From NCBI GenBank assembly GCA_002633005.1, contig NMRA01000304.1, positions 305,163-369,162 of the forward strand: a DNA stretch of 64,000 nucleotides. The letters run 5' to 3'. Below are positions 35,116 to 46,466 of the stretch, one piece after another (positions within the stretch are counted from its first letter, which is position 1; the number at the start of each line of letters is the position of its first letter). The notes beneath the pieces are model-generated. The model saw only the letters and a list, made by a program, of their open reading frames with translations. It made no database searches and was not told where the DNA came from. The stretch comes from Phoronis australis. Its lineage: Eukaryota > Phoronida > Phoronidae. The translations under genes and the position numbers were made by a program.

Positions 35116-35515
35116 AAACTGCAATCCCACCAACCAACCGTACAGGTTTTTGAGAAACCCGTGGCAGCTGGGCACTGAGCATCGGGTCGATCCTCCAGAA
35201 GGCCCAGACGATCTTGTCACATGGTCTTGAAAGGTGACGGGTCACGTGATAACAGGGTGACCTCTGCTGGGCTCTTGTGGCGTCAGATGTCGCACCAGGC
35301 CAAGACCAACATTGTAACGAAAAGGACATCACAACATAGAGACGCCACCGCTGAGACTGACGTCGACATTTACTACAAATTTTATTTTACTTGCCTGGAT
35401 AATTGCAAGTATGCTGATTCATTTCACAAGTAACTTCATTTAGAATGGCCAAAAAAGTGAAATTTGACCCCTGTGAGCTTGCATAATACATGGACAACTT
35501 GATAAAAGTATTTAC

Positions 35516-35729
35516 TCGACATAAACAATATTGTTGCCTGGTAGGCTTGCCCTCGCCACTCTGTGAGATGCTGGCCTTCAGGTTGAAGGTTTGCTTCAGG
35601 CCCTAAGCAGCCTACATTCAAGTCATCTGCCCCTTCCAACTTATGGAGAGGCAGCACTTCTTTGTATTGGTCATCGATGTACTTAATCGCAAACCAAATT
35701 ACTGTTATTAGCCACTCACCATTGAGAGT
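35516..35729 (-). CDS. Exon-like segment, possible Tudor-like domain (copy at 35.5 kb)
   Basis: The minus strand shows an acceptor-like AG at 35730, about 71 open codons and a GTAAAT donor at 35515-35510. It encodes TLNGEWLITVIWFAIKYIDD, QYKEVLPLHKLEGADDLNVG, LTEWRGQAYQATILFMSS. The pattern (hydrophobic strand, acidic turn, then W-x-GQAYxATIL) resembles small Tudor-like chromatin folds. This is a guess from pattern, not a recognised match. It lies in a member of the ~1.05-kb repeat family, so it may belong to a mobile element or a decayed duplicated gene. Confidence 0.35.
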
Positions 35730-36292
35730 CTTTGTTGAATAAGAATTATGCATGCATGCATGCTTAATAGATAAACTAGTATTAAAAACAATTCAGCTAC
35801 ATAACTACAGCGCATGCTGGTCCTGAATGACCAATGACTCCTTGATGTACAGTAATTCCTTTATAGGTTCTTTACAAATAATACTAACTGAATTTGCTTG
35901 GTGTGTGTTCGTTTTTTAACGCTCATTTATGGGATTGGTTTTCCCTATGGGATCAGACTTTCGACGAAAACTGTATTTGTGTGAGAAAAAGAGCAGGTCG
36001 ATCAGAGTGATGTGGACCACAGATATAATGGTTATGGAGAACTTTAAGCAGCTTGCCATTAACATTGTATGACTATTTCTAATTCTTCGTGACTAAGTGA
36101 GAGATGATTTTTAGAGACCTAACAATATCCCTTAGGCGAGTACTGGAGACTGGGTCAGTTCTAAAAGCTGACAAAGAATCAGGAATATGTGGCACCTGCT
36201 TTGAATACGATTTAACAAGACTAACTTGATTGTTTATGAGGAACTGCTGACAAGTGCATGTTCAGGAAGGTAATCCAGCATTTAATCCCGAT

Positions 36293-37945
36293 ACTTGTTC
36301 AGGAACAGCGTTGTACCATCCTCTTGAAATCTTGCTTCGACCCCTAAGCAGTCTACATTCAAGTCATTTGCTCCTTCCAACTTATGGAGAGGCAGTACTT
36401 CTTTGTATTGGTCATCGATGTACTTAATCGGACACCAAATTACTGTTATTAGCCACTCACCATTGAGAGTCTGTTGAATAAGAATTATGCATGCATGCAT
36501 GCTTATAAGATAAACCAATTACAATTCAGCTACATAGCTACAGCACACAACGTACGAACTGTACACAGTTGCTGAAAACTTTGGGACTGAACTATAGTTC
36601 GACTTGCATATAGTCAAACTGTTTGTAATTGAATTAGTTACGTGGTGTGAAAGTGTGGTTACTAAATACAATTGAAAATATCACAACGCAGTCTTCTGAT
36701 ATCTATAGGACTATGTGATATGAAAGTGTGGTGACTAAATACAATTGAAAGTATCAGAACATACAGTCTACTGAAGGTAACTGAAAAAGATCACTACGAA
36801 ATATGTATTATTGTTTGGACAAAGGACAAATCTGCTGCGCGCATCTAATGGGAGTCATCGTGGCCCTTGAGACTCGCACTGACTTCTAACAGTTACCCAG
36901 ATATTCACTGTGGTCCAGTGTAATTCGTATTCGATAGACCACAATACGTTACGTGGGATACAGGTATTTGGAGATAATCATAACTCTTTCTGTGTTGTAT
37001 GGGTTGACACTCTAACAATCCACAGCTTCCTGTACACATTCCGATATGGATAGATGCAGGGAAGCTACAAAATCCCATAAACAAAGCCATTAATAAATCA
37101 ATATCATCCAGTCTGTAAGGGTTGTCTTTTAGGTGGAAGCGAATGGTTGGAGTTAGAAGTTTTGGTGGCACCAAAACATACATAGCAAGTATGCACACAT
37201 AGTAACAAATAACAACACTAAATACCAAGTATGATAGATACAGAGATTCTAAATAAAATAAGCAAGATCTTTCCACTTAGTTATGTGTCGCTCCAACTCA
37301 AAATTTTGTAGGCTTATTCTGAATGTAATATAATTGCCCTCGCCACTCTGTGAGACACTGGCCCCCAGGTTGAAAGTTTGCTTCGGGCCCCAAGCAGCCT
37401 GCATTCACGTCATCTGCTCCTTCCAACTTATGGAGAGGCAGTACTTCTTTGTATTGGTCATCGATGTACTTAATCGGTCACCAAATTACTATATTAGCCA
37501 CTCACCATTGAGAGTCTGTTGAATAAGAATTATGCATGTATGCATGCTCATAAGATAAACCAATTACAATTCAGCTACATAGCTACAGCACACAACGTAC
37601 GAACTGTACACAGTCGCTGAAAACTTTGGGACTGAACTACAGTTCGACTTGCATATAGTTAAATTGTTTGTAATTGAATTAGTTATGTGGTGTGAAAGTG
37701 TGGTTACTAAATACAATTGGAAATATCACAACGCAATCTTCTGATATCTATAGGACTACGTGATATGAAAGTGTGGTGACTAAATGCAATTGAAAATATC
37801 AGAACGTACAGTCTACAGAAGGTAACTGAATGAGATCACTACGAAATATGTATTATTGTTTGGACAAAGGACAAATCTGCTGCACGCATCTAATGGGAGT
37901 CGTTGTGGCCCTCGAGAGCCGCACTGACATCTAACAGTTACCCTT
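36293..37945 (-). repeat. Copies of the ~1.05-kb repeat unit (left cluster)
   Basis: One unit spans about 36293-37338 and the next 37338-37945, where it switches into different sequence at cagttaccc/ttgaacacc. The start of the first is truncated, and its coding part is fused to a ggaacagcgttgtacc segment also found near 56380. Each unit carries the Tudor-like coding stretch (for example 36282-36518) and a second minus-strand ORF, MERSCLFYLESLYLSYLVFS (36905-37276). Confidence 0.8.
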
Positions 37946-37993
37946 GAACACCAGAAGGTGGGATTTGTAGAGCTCTTCCGTCATGTGCTACCA

Positions 37994-38539
37994 TTACTGT
38001 CTTTCAAGAAATCTCTTTCTTTTTACATGTCGAGTGAAAGGAATGTTTAGATGCCTGAGGCAAAACGTCACATAAAACAGATTGAACAAGTTGAGACGTC
38101 CGTCTGTTACATTTCCTTTTGAAGTCTGTATCATTGAATTCTTCAAACTTGTGCTCAGTCTATTTTCTGTCAAAACAAGCGGAACGCTTCTCTTGTTTTC
38201 TGGTAGGGAATATGTCACTGTTGACGTATAAGTCTGTCCATATCCAGTCAAACCAACATTCGTCAGATACATGACTATGGCCATTTCGTCATCATGAGAA
38301 ACAATTTCATCAGTAATCTTGTAAACCACAATCTCTTTAAATGATTCTGTGAGTCGACAATTCACGTCTTGATTCCAAACTCTCAACACGCTTTTAAATC
38401 CTATCTCCATAGGGTCAAAAAGCTTTTGGTAATTAGGCTTAATTGTGATCACGAAACGTAGATAGAAGATGAAAGTTACACTAGGAAGAAAGAGAGCTGC
38501 CGTTGTGAACATCATTTCGAATGTCTGTTGTCTTGTCAT
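37994..38539 (-). CDS. Unrecognised 181-codon ORF
   Basis: This is the longest undisturbed ORF outside LINE ORF1. It starts MTRQQTFEMMFTTAALFL, includes a hydrophobic N-terminal stretch and FKEIVVYKITDEIVSHDDE, and ends FTRHVKRKRFLERQ. A shorter related copy with small deletions lies at 56690-57100. I do not recognise a family. It directly follows the CACTA relic on the same strand and may be part of that element. Its open length could be chance persistence in a young copy. Confidence 0.35.
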   Translation of the reverse strand: MTRQQTFEMMFTTAALFLPSVTFIFYLRFVITIKPNYQKLFDPMEIGFKSVLRVWNQDVNCRLTESFKEIVVYKITDEIVSHDDEMAIVMYLTNVGLTGYGQTYTSTVTYSLPENKRSVPLVLTENRLSTSLKNSMIQTSKGNVTDGRLNLFNLFYVTFCLRHLNIPFTRHVKRKRFLERQ

Positions 38540-38559
38540 GTTGGATGACCGGATTCAAG

Positions 38560-39500
38560 TGATCAACAGAAAAACAAGGACAGTACCAGAAAAATTCAAT
38601 TCAATTGTTGCATATGCAAAGCTGACTTTCATGTGGGCAAGATAGGTGTCATTCAAAATCCGCTTCAGGTAGGGCACGCTGTAAAACAAAAGTGAGTTGC
38701 TGAAGCTTTCCAATTGCCGAATGTGCCCGATACAGCTCGGGGTCGTCTGTGAATGAAGTATGGTGTCTTAATGCTGGTCAGAAAATTGTCAACTTGTCTC
38801 AGACTCTTCCTGATGGAGAACTCTTCTTTAGAATTATGTGAGTCAACCCAAGCACTCAACAACAACCGTTTAGCTGTTCCCAACAAAATTCCGTACATAT
38901 AATCAGTTACGATGTTACTTGTCATGGAGAAATACGGTAGACACTATAAAATACAATCACCAAAGAAACCTTGGTAATGTCGGGATGTATTCACTGCATG
39001 TTCGGTAGCATTACTGATATCCCTATCAGTTCTCAAAGTCAATGCAGGACGGTAAGGATATGACCGGCATTGTCCTTTACCAGTTTTTACTATTTCGCCG
39101 GGTTCCAAGCAATAAAGACACCCACACTCCCCATTGTGTTGCATCATGTTGGTGACATATGCTCTAGCCTGCAAATCCATTTTGCAAACAACAAGCATGG
39201 CTTGAACTTGCACCTTGTTATAATTGATGTCAACCTCAATCCCCTCGTTATACAGCCTGTTCATGTCTTCCACAAAGGGGCTGAAGAACATGGACATTTT
39301 CGGTTTACCGCAACGTTGCCAAACACCCCACAAAATCATGTTTTTCTTGCTGAAACGTTCTTAAGCTGGTAGCTCATTGATGATTTGATATACAGGCCAC
39401 ATGGACACCCCTGAGCTTTTAAACAGTGGCACACCATCAATAAACATAGAGAATGTGATGTTATTAGTTCCATCTAAAAATCCACCTGGATGCTGGAGCT
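38560..39500 (-). pseudogene. CACTA/EnSpm (TNP2-like) transposase relic
   Basis: From 39500 down it reads DGVPLFKSSGVSMWPVYQII, then a TAA, then KPKMSMFFSPFVEDMNRLYN, with DLQARAYVTNMMQHNGECGC (typically D-PAR...FNG--GC--C) and TGKGQCRSYPY. After a stop near 38944 the frame resumes at 38925 with DYMYGILLGTAKRLLLSAW, then NWKASATHF and, after a shift, FYSVPYLKRILNDTYLAHM. These are consecutive blocks of the TNP2 family in order. Two stops and at least one frameshift are visible. No CACTA termini were found. Confidence 0.78.
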
Positions 39501-39978
39501 TACGGTAAGCAGATCCAGAATTGATGTCTGATATTACAACATTTGGAATGTCTGTTGCCTTGTCATGTTGGATGACCAGATTGAAGTGATCAACAGAAAA
39601 ACAAGGACAGTACCAGAAAAATCCAATTCAGTTGATGAATATACAAAGCTGACTTTCATGTGGACAATCTTGACGCCTACAAGGGATGTCGGCAACAATC
39701 AGTTGGAATGTACTAGTTAAATGGGCATTTTCATTTTCCACATTACAAAATATACCTATGCTGCCCCTCCTTGATTTATCACTGTAAGTCAAGATTATAG
39801 ACTTAAGTCAAGCTCCCATTAAGTCATGATTGATGTCATATCCATGAAATTTCTGAGCCATATTTCCTGAGACCTTGTAAATTACCATCTCTTGAAATAT
39901 GAATATGGCAATCTCTTCCAATGTCATGATCACTCCTCTGAAATGAATGGGCTGATGTTAGCCCTTGGTAAGCCGGCT

Positions 39979-40205
39979 GTATATGGGTCATCTATAAATC
40001 TTGGTGAAGAAAGGTGTTTTGAACTCTTACTTTATAGTTCTAAGGACCTCTCGACACCAGATGGTCGGGCGCTCACCTACATGCTGTCTTCACGGTTCAG
40101 ATAACTTTAATAAAGTCTTCCTCTCTTAAGAACTCAGCACGGACTTAATCACATGTGGCTGTCAACCTCTAGTACAGTCACCCGGAAATTGCGGTTTTCA
40201 CTACA
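39979..40205 (-). repeat. Probable LTR with adjoining polypurine tract
   Basis: On the minus strand TGTAGTGAAAACCGC starts at 40205, directly after a purine tract (cagaagagggaggag, complement of 40206-40220). A ttattaaag phrase within could serve as a poly(A) signal. The far end is placed at a TGTATATGG (forward, 39979), which would give matching TGTA...TACA ends, but this boundary is uncertain. Internal sequence beyond 40220 holds no recognisable gag or pol. Confidence 0.5.
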
Positions 40206-41289
40206 CTCCTCCCTCTTCTGTTTGAGGCGTGATACCCACTAAAAATCCCAAAAACAAAACTTCAAAGCAAGGAGAGACTCCTTGTGCTCTAAGAATGACA
40301 ACTATACCAAAAACTCAAAACAACACTGAGGTCCCACTCTAGTCAATACTTATGTACATTTCCATGAAAACTTGTAAACGGCTAGACAGAATTTCTGCTG
40401 CCAATGAGTTTCAACAGTATGAACAATGTAAGTAACCTTCAAAAGTTCAAAACTAACAAGGACTTTGTACAACCCTAGTCTGACCAACTTTAGTATAGGT
40501 ATGTAAACTAAAAACTCGCACCACCTAGGGAGCCACCAGTCCGGCATCCACCATCAGGGTACAGGTCAGCGATACATCTAGCAGCTCTCCTTCAGTCCAC
40601 TCTGAACCCACCAGGGCCACAAAGACATGTCGTAGTCTCACGACGTACTGACACAAACCCTGGCGTTCAAGAATAAGAAAACTGTTTGTCCTCACTTGTT
40701 CTGTACCACCCCCTAGTGTCAAGTTCCCCACCCCCCATAAAGACGGACACTAGCTTCCAGGAGGTCAGCAGCTGCCTTGTTCTATCTCTTACTTCAGCCA
40801 ATAGATCGACGACTTCAGATTGCGTACTTGACTGAAACTACCTATCCTCAGTGGGATAGTTAAGTATAAAACGGATAGTAATAATCTGCGTTCTCAAAAT
40901 AAGCTTGTCTGTCATCATCCAGGTTTATGTAGTCTGTATGAAACTAGTCTTTACAGCCACTACACTCTATCATGGTACGACCAATGTGTGGTCTGCAACA
41001 AAACAGTAAAACTTGCCCTTATCTTTTTTCACCTTATGCAGTGTCTGAAGATCTTGCATATGACGCTTAGTCCAACCAGGCAACTCCTTAATTTGCAGGC
41101 AGTGAGGCTATGATGGTTCATCACTGTAATACAGTTACTGGCTTTAACAATCGGACAATTTCTCCACAGTAATTGCTGGACCCTTGCAAGTTGAGGTTAG
41201 GTTTTTACATACTCCTTCAATGATGGCAGAATCTAAAACTAATTCGACCGAATAGCTTAGCTTGTGCAATTCAACATCATGTTCCCTAT

Positions 41290-41917
41290 CTCCAACAGTC
41301 GCCTATGCAAAGTTACGACTGGTTAACTAAATGTCCTTTCCATGCTGCGCCTCACTAAAGTCTTATCTGGTTATAGTCACTTCAGTGCGATATGATATCC
41401 CTGACAACTCTAATAATAATGAAGCATTGTGATAACAACCAACATTGTCACTTCTCAAGCCACAGCTGACAATACCCGGATTGTTTTCCTTTATACAACC
41501 AAGAATATGCTCGATGATCCCTGCTACAATTCTGTACCACACTTTCAAACACGTGCAAGTAGCAATCTACTAGAAATTTATCATTCTCTTTCAATACAAC
41601 ACACGCCACATGCCATGATTTGCCTCGTTTCCAAAGAAGTAGGTCATTCTTTCTCGAAAATACAGAGGGAGAAATTTCATGGCCGAGTCCATGACAATCA
41701 AAACTACTTCCATCAACTGACTTTAAAATATCAACCTGTGCTGCATCCTGCTGTTGAGACCGTAATATATGACGTTTCCGGTCATAAATGGCAGACTCAG
41801 CCAGGGCAAAATCATGCATATGTTCCTCCTTTGACAGAGAATGTTTCTCAATGATTTCACGAATTTCTTCCTGACATGCAGTGAGGCACACGTCTCACTG
41901 TGATCGTGGTTGCACAC
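41290..41917 (-). pseudogene. Relic of a repetitive transposase-like family (KRGxSWH / SDNxGCYH)
   Basis: The ORF 41891-41448 contains AESAIYDRKRHILRSQQQDA, GLGHEISPSVFSRKND and LLWKRGKSWHVACVVLKEN. The ORF 41548-41363, in another frame, gives RIVAGIIEHILGCIKENNPG and LRSDNVGCYHNASLLL. It then runs through a TAA to DFSEAQHGKDI. I know this block order (FGKRGxSWH, HxF, SDNAGCYH, DFSEAQxGKD) from a widespread unnamed repetitive protein family in marine invertebrates, likely with an RNase-H-like fold. At least one frameshift and two stops break this copy. Confidence 0.6.
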
Positions 41918-41999
41918 AACTCTGTATTCACTGTGAACCTCATTCCATTTCTTGGCTAAATGTCAATAACGCAATATTTCGCTAAGAAAACACTCGAAC

Positions 42000-43600
42000 C
42001 AATTCTTGTTATGTTGAATAAAAGTTTTTGTCATCTTTTCATTGCAGTTCATTTCCAATTTGGGTTACATTTTTCATATTTTCTGCTTTGCTGCCCTCTA
42101 TTGGTGGCAATATGAAACGTGAAAGTGGTGAAAGTGCATTCGCTAAAGTGTAAATTTGAGAATTAAAAAAGGTGCTGTCCACGGAAATAAAAATATAGTG
42201 TCAAAGACAAGAGCTGTAGCTAGTACAGGAGGTATGTGAGGATTGTGGGCGTTTTTGCACGCTTGAAGTACATAGGCCTCTAACTAGGTCCAAATAGATA
42301 GCTGTTTCTGGAACGTGGAGGCTAAGCATTCAAAAGTTCTTTAAAAATATCAAAATACGTCATTCTGATTTATTTTTGTCATTCTCAGTTTCAGAAAGGA
42401 TAGAAGTGCATCACGAAATCAAGTTTTGATTTTTTAAACCCCAGCAAAGTGGTTTAATTCCCATTGAAACATAGGGCATTTTCAGCAGCCGCGCACGAGG
42501 AGTTACGGCCAATTTCTCACTTGATTTAGTTATTCGTTATATATTAACAAAGCCACGAAAGACAAAGCTAATTTTTATATTTTGGGGGATAATTCACCCC
42601 AAGTGATGGGTACACTATATCAAATTTAAAATGACATGCCATGTTCCCAGATTATTGCAAATTGCCTGAACTTCTCACGCAGTGACTCTTAAACATAAAA
42701 CCATTAATGAATCTACATCATCCAGTCTGTAAGGGTTGTCTTGCAATGAGATTAAGAAAAAAGAAAGAAAAAAGAAACTATAAGCTCAAACAGTTAGACG
42801 CCTTTAAAAAGGAAGAGGGCGTGCAGTATAAATCAGGTGCATTTCATGCCAGTTGAAAAGAATTGTTCATGCTAGTTAAGAATAATTGGGATAAACTTAT
42901 CTATCCAAGGCACTGTACAAGTTTTCTGTGAATCGTACTGTAATTTATTTTCATGTGACGTACTTATGAAGTTGCTGTGTCTGTCATTCTTCATTAGTTA
43001 TTTGTTGTAAATGTTCAGTACCGAGTTTCATTTGATTTTTCTTTGTACTGTGCGACAAACTTGCATATATTTCTCAATTATATTAATACTTTCTGTATTC
43101 ATACCAATGCACCACTTCGTTGTCACAGGTCTGTGTGAAACATATCTATGACATTATAGGCATTTTTGCTTACGGTTGGACATAAGTAAATCCTTGTATT
43201 CATTCCATGTCTTACATTTATTACTGTTTTCAAGAGATGATCAATTGCGACGACAAAAACTTTGCCGATGTTACCTAAGCTTTACAGAAGTTTCTAGACC
43301 TTTGGTGAAGCAAACACAATGTTTATGCCTAAATATCAAGAAAACTAATCAATCAACGCAGTCTTGCTCATTTGTCACTCATCAACTAGGGGTGTAACAT
43401 CAATCTGACGCCGCGAAAATTTTGTGGTTTCTCAATTCTTGACCAAGCTAGTTCATGTGCACCTTCTTGTTTTTTTGGGGAGGGATAATTGTACACATTA
43501 GGGATTAGCGAAATCTGGTGCTGCCACGAATCATGGTGTCCATAATAAGATCCTTGTCAGGCGCTGGGACGGGCCATCCGCGTACACACTATGGGCAGCA
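42000..43600. other. Intergenic DNA with a small relic of the 1.05-kb unit
   Basis: No gene was recognised. A ~55-bp piece at 42688-42742 (cttaaacataaaaccattaa ... aagggttgtctt) matches the interior of the ~1.05-kb repeat unit, for example near 48896. Confidence 0.5.
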
Positions 43601-43608
43601 ACTAACTC

Positions 43609-44034
43609 TTGTCTAACGCACGGAAAGCGAACGAACACGTGGATTTCAAACTGGTGAAATCTTACCGTGTCTTACTGTCGGCGGCTTTGATGCAACTATC
43701 AATTAGAGCCGAAGTTAAAATGGTCTCTGTGTGCCACACCGTTGAGACTAAGTTCAATTTTGAGTTTGGCCCCGCTGTTTACTTCAAAATGTCTACAGTG
43801 TGCCACTCAATTTTACCTAATGCCACGAACGCTAACAATTTTGCCTTCGTATCGGGTGGGAACTCAACTAGTTTTGGACAAAGGGTGCTGCTGGAAAATT
43901 ATATACCTACCAATTTAGAAAGTGGAGTCTCAGTTTGGGATGTTCTCGGACAGTTTTGTTTCAGAAACTATAAAAATTCACCATTTCGTGAAGTATTTTG
44001 TCGAAAATGGCACCCGTTTGGAGTTTTTACTTAG
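43609..44034 (+). CDS. Orphan ORF, 141 codons, unknown
   Basis: An open frame starts MSNARKANEHVDFKLVKSYR and contains VCHTVETKFNFEFGPAVYF and ILPNATNANNFAFVSGGNST. It has no signal peptide, no clear domain and no recognised similarity. The local sequence has more CpG than its surroundings. A second frame (43922-44212) overlaps its end. It may be chance or a piece of an unrecognised element. Confidence 0.2.
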   Translation: MSNARKANEHVDFKLVKSYRVLLSAALMQLSIRAEVKMVSVCHTVETKFNFEFGPAVYFKMSTVCHSILPNATNANNFAFVSGGNSTSFGQRVLLENYIPTNLESGVSVWDVLGQFCFRNYKNSPFREVFCRKWHPFGVFT

Positions 44035-44219
44035 TACCGTGGCAAGATCACCCTTTGAGCGGCGCGTCCTGTATACCTCATCTGTGAGAGTCCCCCGAGG
44101 GGAATTTGTCCCCGTCTCACCACCCCTGTTGAACATTTACTTGGTGTCGCGCAAGTGGGATATAATTATATACAGACGGATACGGTGTTCTTGTCAACCA
44201 AATTTCCTCTGAATACTTG

Positions 44220-45490
44220 GTGCTTGCCCACAGCACAAGATTTTCCCGTGGAAGATTATTTGATTAAATAATTACGCCATCCACTTTGTCAAATAATATC
44301 TTTATTATGTTTGAAGTCTTGTGTTTAGGCCGACAGCTTATTGGGAATTGTCAATGCCTTCACAGTGGCACGAGTACTGCCCTGCAAAAGTCTTCAAGAG
44401 GTACTTCGTGAGCTTCCTGAAATAAAAGTTTGGCAATAGTTAACAGGAAACTGGTTACTTGTGAACATGTTTCAGTTTGAAATTCAAACGAAACGCTAAC
44501 TTTATTGTTGGTGTAGACTACAACATTATTTTGAAGTACCTCGGCAAACTTTGTATATTTTTCAGCAGATAAATACGTCGTGAATCTCCCCTTTGATCTG
44601 GTTTGGAAGAATAGCTCTTATGTAATCAAGAATTTATCTTGGATATCAATAACAGCAGCCTTCCGGTCCGATTTCTCTGTCCTTGAAATAAAACAATCGC
44701 GTAACATTTAGAATCAAGAGGTAAAATTTGTCACGAGATTATGACATGCGAGTTTTCTCTAAATATGATGATATAAATCAAACAAATTAGAGAAATAATC
44801 CAGTGTTCAACACTTAAAAGTTAAAGTAGACGTAATATACTATGCGATTCCGTGGTCGGGCGTCGAACTCGCGTGATGCGTGATAGCTCAGGCTTCGCCA
44901 ACTTTTCAGAGCTTTTTCTGTGATTAGCAACTATCTTTTATGTCTGGATTTGAAGTAAAATTTGATCACAAGTTCCATAATTTGGACTATCATTTGACGT
45001 TTTATCGCATTTCGATACTAAGCCTTCGCTAAATTCTTACCTTCAAAGATTTCGCCCAATTGCTGTAGTGATAAAATCTTATCTGTTTGTTTGTTTTGTT
45101 TTTTGATTTATATTTTGCCACCGTAAGCTCCATTCCCTGGACAAATAGTGAGGCATCAAACCTAAAAAACAAATACACGCGTGACAGATGTAATTTATAA
45201 AACAAAGTTGTTACAGTTTTATTTTGATTTAAATAAATTTAGCATTTTCTTTGTCGTAAAAAGCAGTGTAAGAATTATTCTAATGCATCGACTCAAACTT
45301 ATCCCAGAATAAAACTCATATTATACGAAACTTAGGTAACTTTTTGAGAATCTCACCCAAGCGACGCTATTTAAGCTGAAAGAGCTTTTTTCTTGAATTG
45401 TCCTCTATCCGATTCTCCCGTTCCTCCTTCAAGTTGTTTCTGTTTACTGCTTTCGACGAATTTTTACGTCCTTTCGCCATCACTTCAGAT
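44220..45490. other. Intergenic DNA, no supported gene
   Basis: A 38-codon basic ORF starts at an ATG at 45482 on the minus strand (MAKGRKNSSKAVNRNN...). It stops before a GTGAGA donor-like site, so it does not splice cleanly. Acceptor-like and coding-like bits occur further down (about 45160, 44690 and 44420). I could not join them into a gene. Confidence 0.3.
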
Positions 45491-45586
45491 TTGTGTATTG
45501 TAACAGTGAAAGAACGCAAGATGAGAAACACATTATGCAATTATCGTACCCACTTTCAATCACCTGTGTAACAGCAGACTTGCCCT

Positions 45587-45960
45587 TGCCTCTCGTTGAG
45601 ACACTGGCCCCCAAGGTTGAAGGTTTGTTTCGGGCCCGAAGCAGCCTACATTTACGTCATCTGCCCCTTCCAACTTGTGGAGAGGCAGTACTTCTTTGTA
45701 TTGGTCATCGATGTACTTAATCGGACACCAAATTACTATCATTAGCCACTCACCATTGAGAGTCAGTTGAATAAGAATTATGCATGCATGCATGCTTATA
45801 AGATAAACCAATTACAATTCAGCTACATAGCTACAGCGCACAACGTACGAACTGTACACAGTCACTGAAAACTTTGGGACTGAACTACAGTTCGACTTGC
45901 ATATAGTCAAACTGTTTGTAATTGAATTAGTTACGTGGTGTGAAAGTGTGGTTACTAAAT
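45587..45960 (-). repeat. Truncated copy of the ~1.05-kb unit
   Basis: It carries the Tudor-like coding stretch (minus strand, 45811-45600: IVIWCPIKYIDDQYKEVLPL) and the following unit sequence up to ggttactaaata. It is then cut off at the border of a LINE ORF1 fragment. Confidence 0.75.
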
Positions 45961-45961
45961 A

Positions 45962-46466
45962 GAATTCACTGATGAAGATCTTGTCACCGGCCAGAAGTTT
46001 GCGTTTTTTGATAAAGGTTAGACGATCGGTATAAGAAATGAATTTGCAGATAAGGTTTCTGGTTTTATTTGCTGATGTTTTACCTAGTCTGTGGGCTCTG
46101 CTTATGTCTTTGCATGTTAGGTTGATGTCTATCTTCTTGCCAATATTAATAACCTTGCTAGTAACGTCCTCGTTGATTCCACTTATAATGACATTCTCTC
46201 CTGCTGTATTGTTCTTGTAATTCCAGGTTAACTGTGAGTTGATCCACTTCAGCTTTCAATGATACGATCTCAGTGTCTTTGCTACGTATGATGTCCTTGT
46301 ATTTCGCCGTGATGGTTGTAATATGTGGTTCTATAAATTTGGAGTACAGGGCATGTTGAATCTTGTCATTTGAGAACGCCCTCAGAAGCGCTTCAACAAG
46401 ATTTTCGTCTTCTTCCCCATCTGTGTAACTTTGCAGGCGTGTTTTACTTCTCATTGTTGAAGTCAT
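45962..46466 (-). pseudogene. LINE ORF1-type protein relic (coiled coil plus RRM-like domain)
   Basis: It starts MTSTMRSKTRLQSYTDGEED at 46466. A coiled-coil stretch (YKDIIRSKDTEIVSLKAEVD) leads to LELQEQYSRRE. A frameshift near 46190 then leads to NVIISGINEDVTSKVINIGK, ISRAHRLGKTSANKTR and LIFIKKRKLL-like sequence up to DKIFISEF. The coiled coil, RR-N---I-GI and RAHRLG signature is that of LINE ORF1 proteins with an RRM-like nucleic-acid-binding domain. It is cut off at 45962, where the 1.05-kb unit begins. Confidence 0.72.

Larger units (their letters stand above)
33352..35377 (-). repeat. 915-bp LTR-element-derived tandem repeat (two full units plus a 195-bp third end)
   Basis: CTACA ends occur at 33545, 34462 and 35377, spaced 917 and 915 bp. 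Units are about 98 percent identical by eye. On the minus strand each unit reads LTR part, then an interior, then a polypurine tract. The interior encodes MAIKKEALEEIMRIFVEI... (34013-33738 and 34928-34605), in frame across a TAG with an upstream stretch ending LLKEPFVAGLG. I do not recognise this protein. No reverse transcriptase or integrase is present, so the unit is non-autonomous or a deletion product multiplied by unequal recombination. Confidence 0.7.

Noticed and set aside
33250-35230. + strand ORFs in the 915-bp repeat (for example starting MTGEDEVAVSKEPRPP)
   Set aside because: LTR and purine-tract orientation indicate the minus strand as the element's sense. The + strand frames show no recognisable similarity.
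35740-35765. tgcatgcatgcatgc palindromes as protein-binding operators
   Set aside because: They recur at the same place in every 1.05-kb unit and are simply part of the repeat.
41429-41854. A 141-codon + strand ORF
   Set aside because: It lies antisense to the KRGxSWH/SDNxGCYH relic, which has the real similarity on the minus strand.
45370-45482. First exon of a small basic protein gene on the minus strand
   Set aside because: The frame hits a stop before the donor-like site and no downstream exons could be joined in phase.
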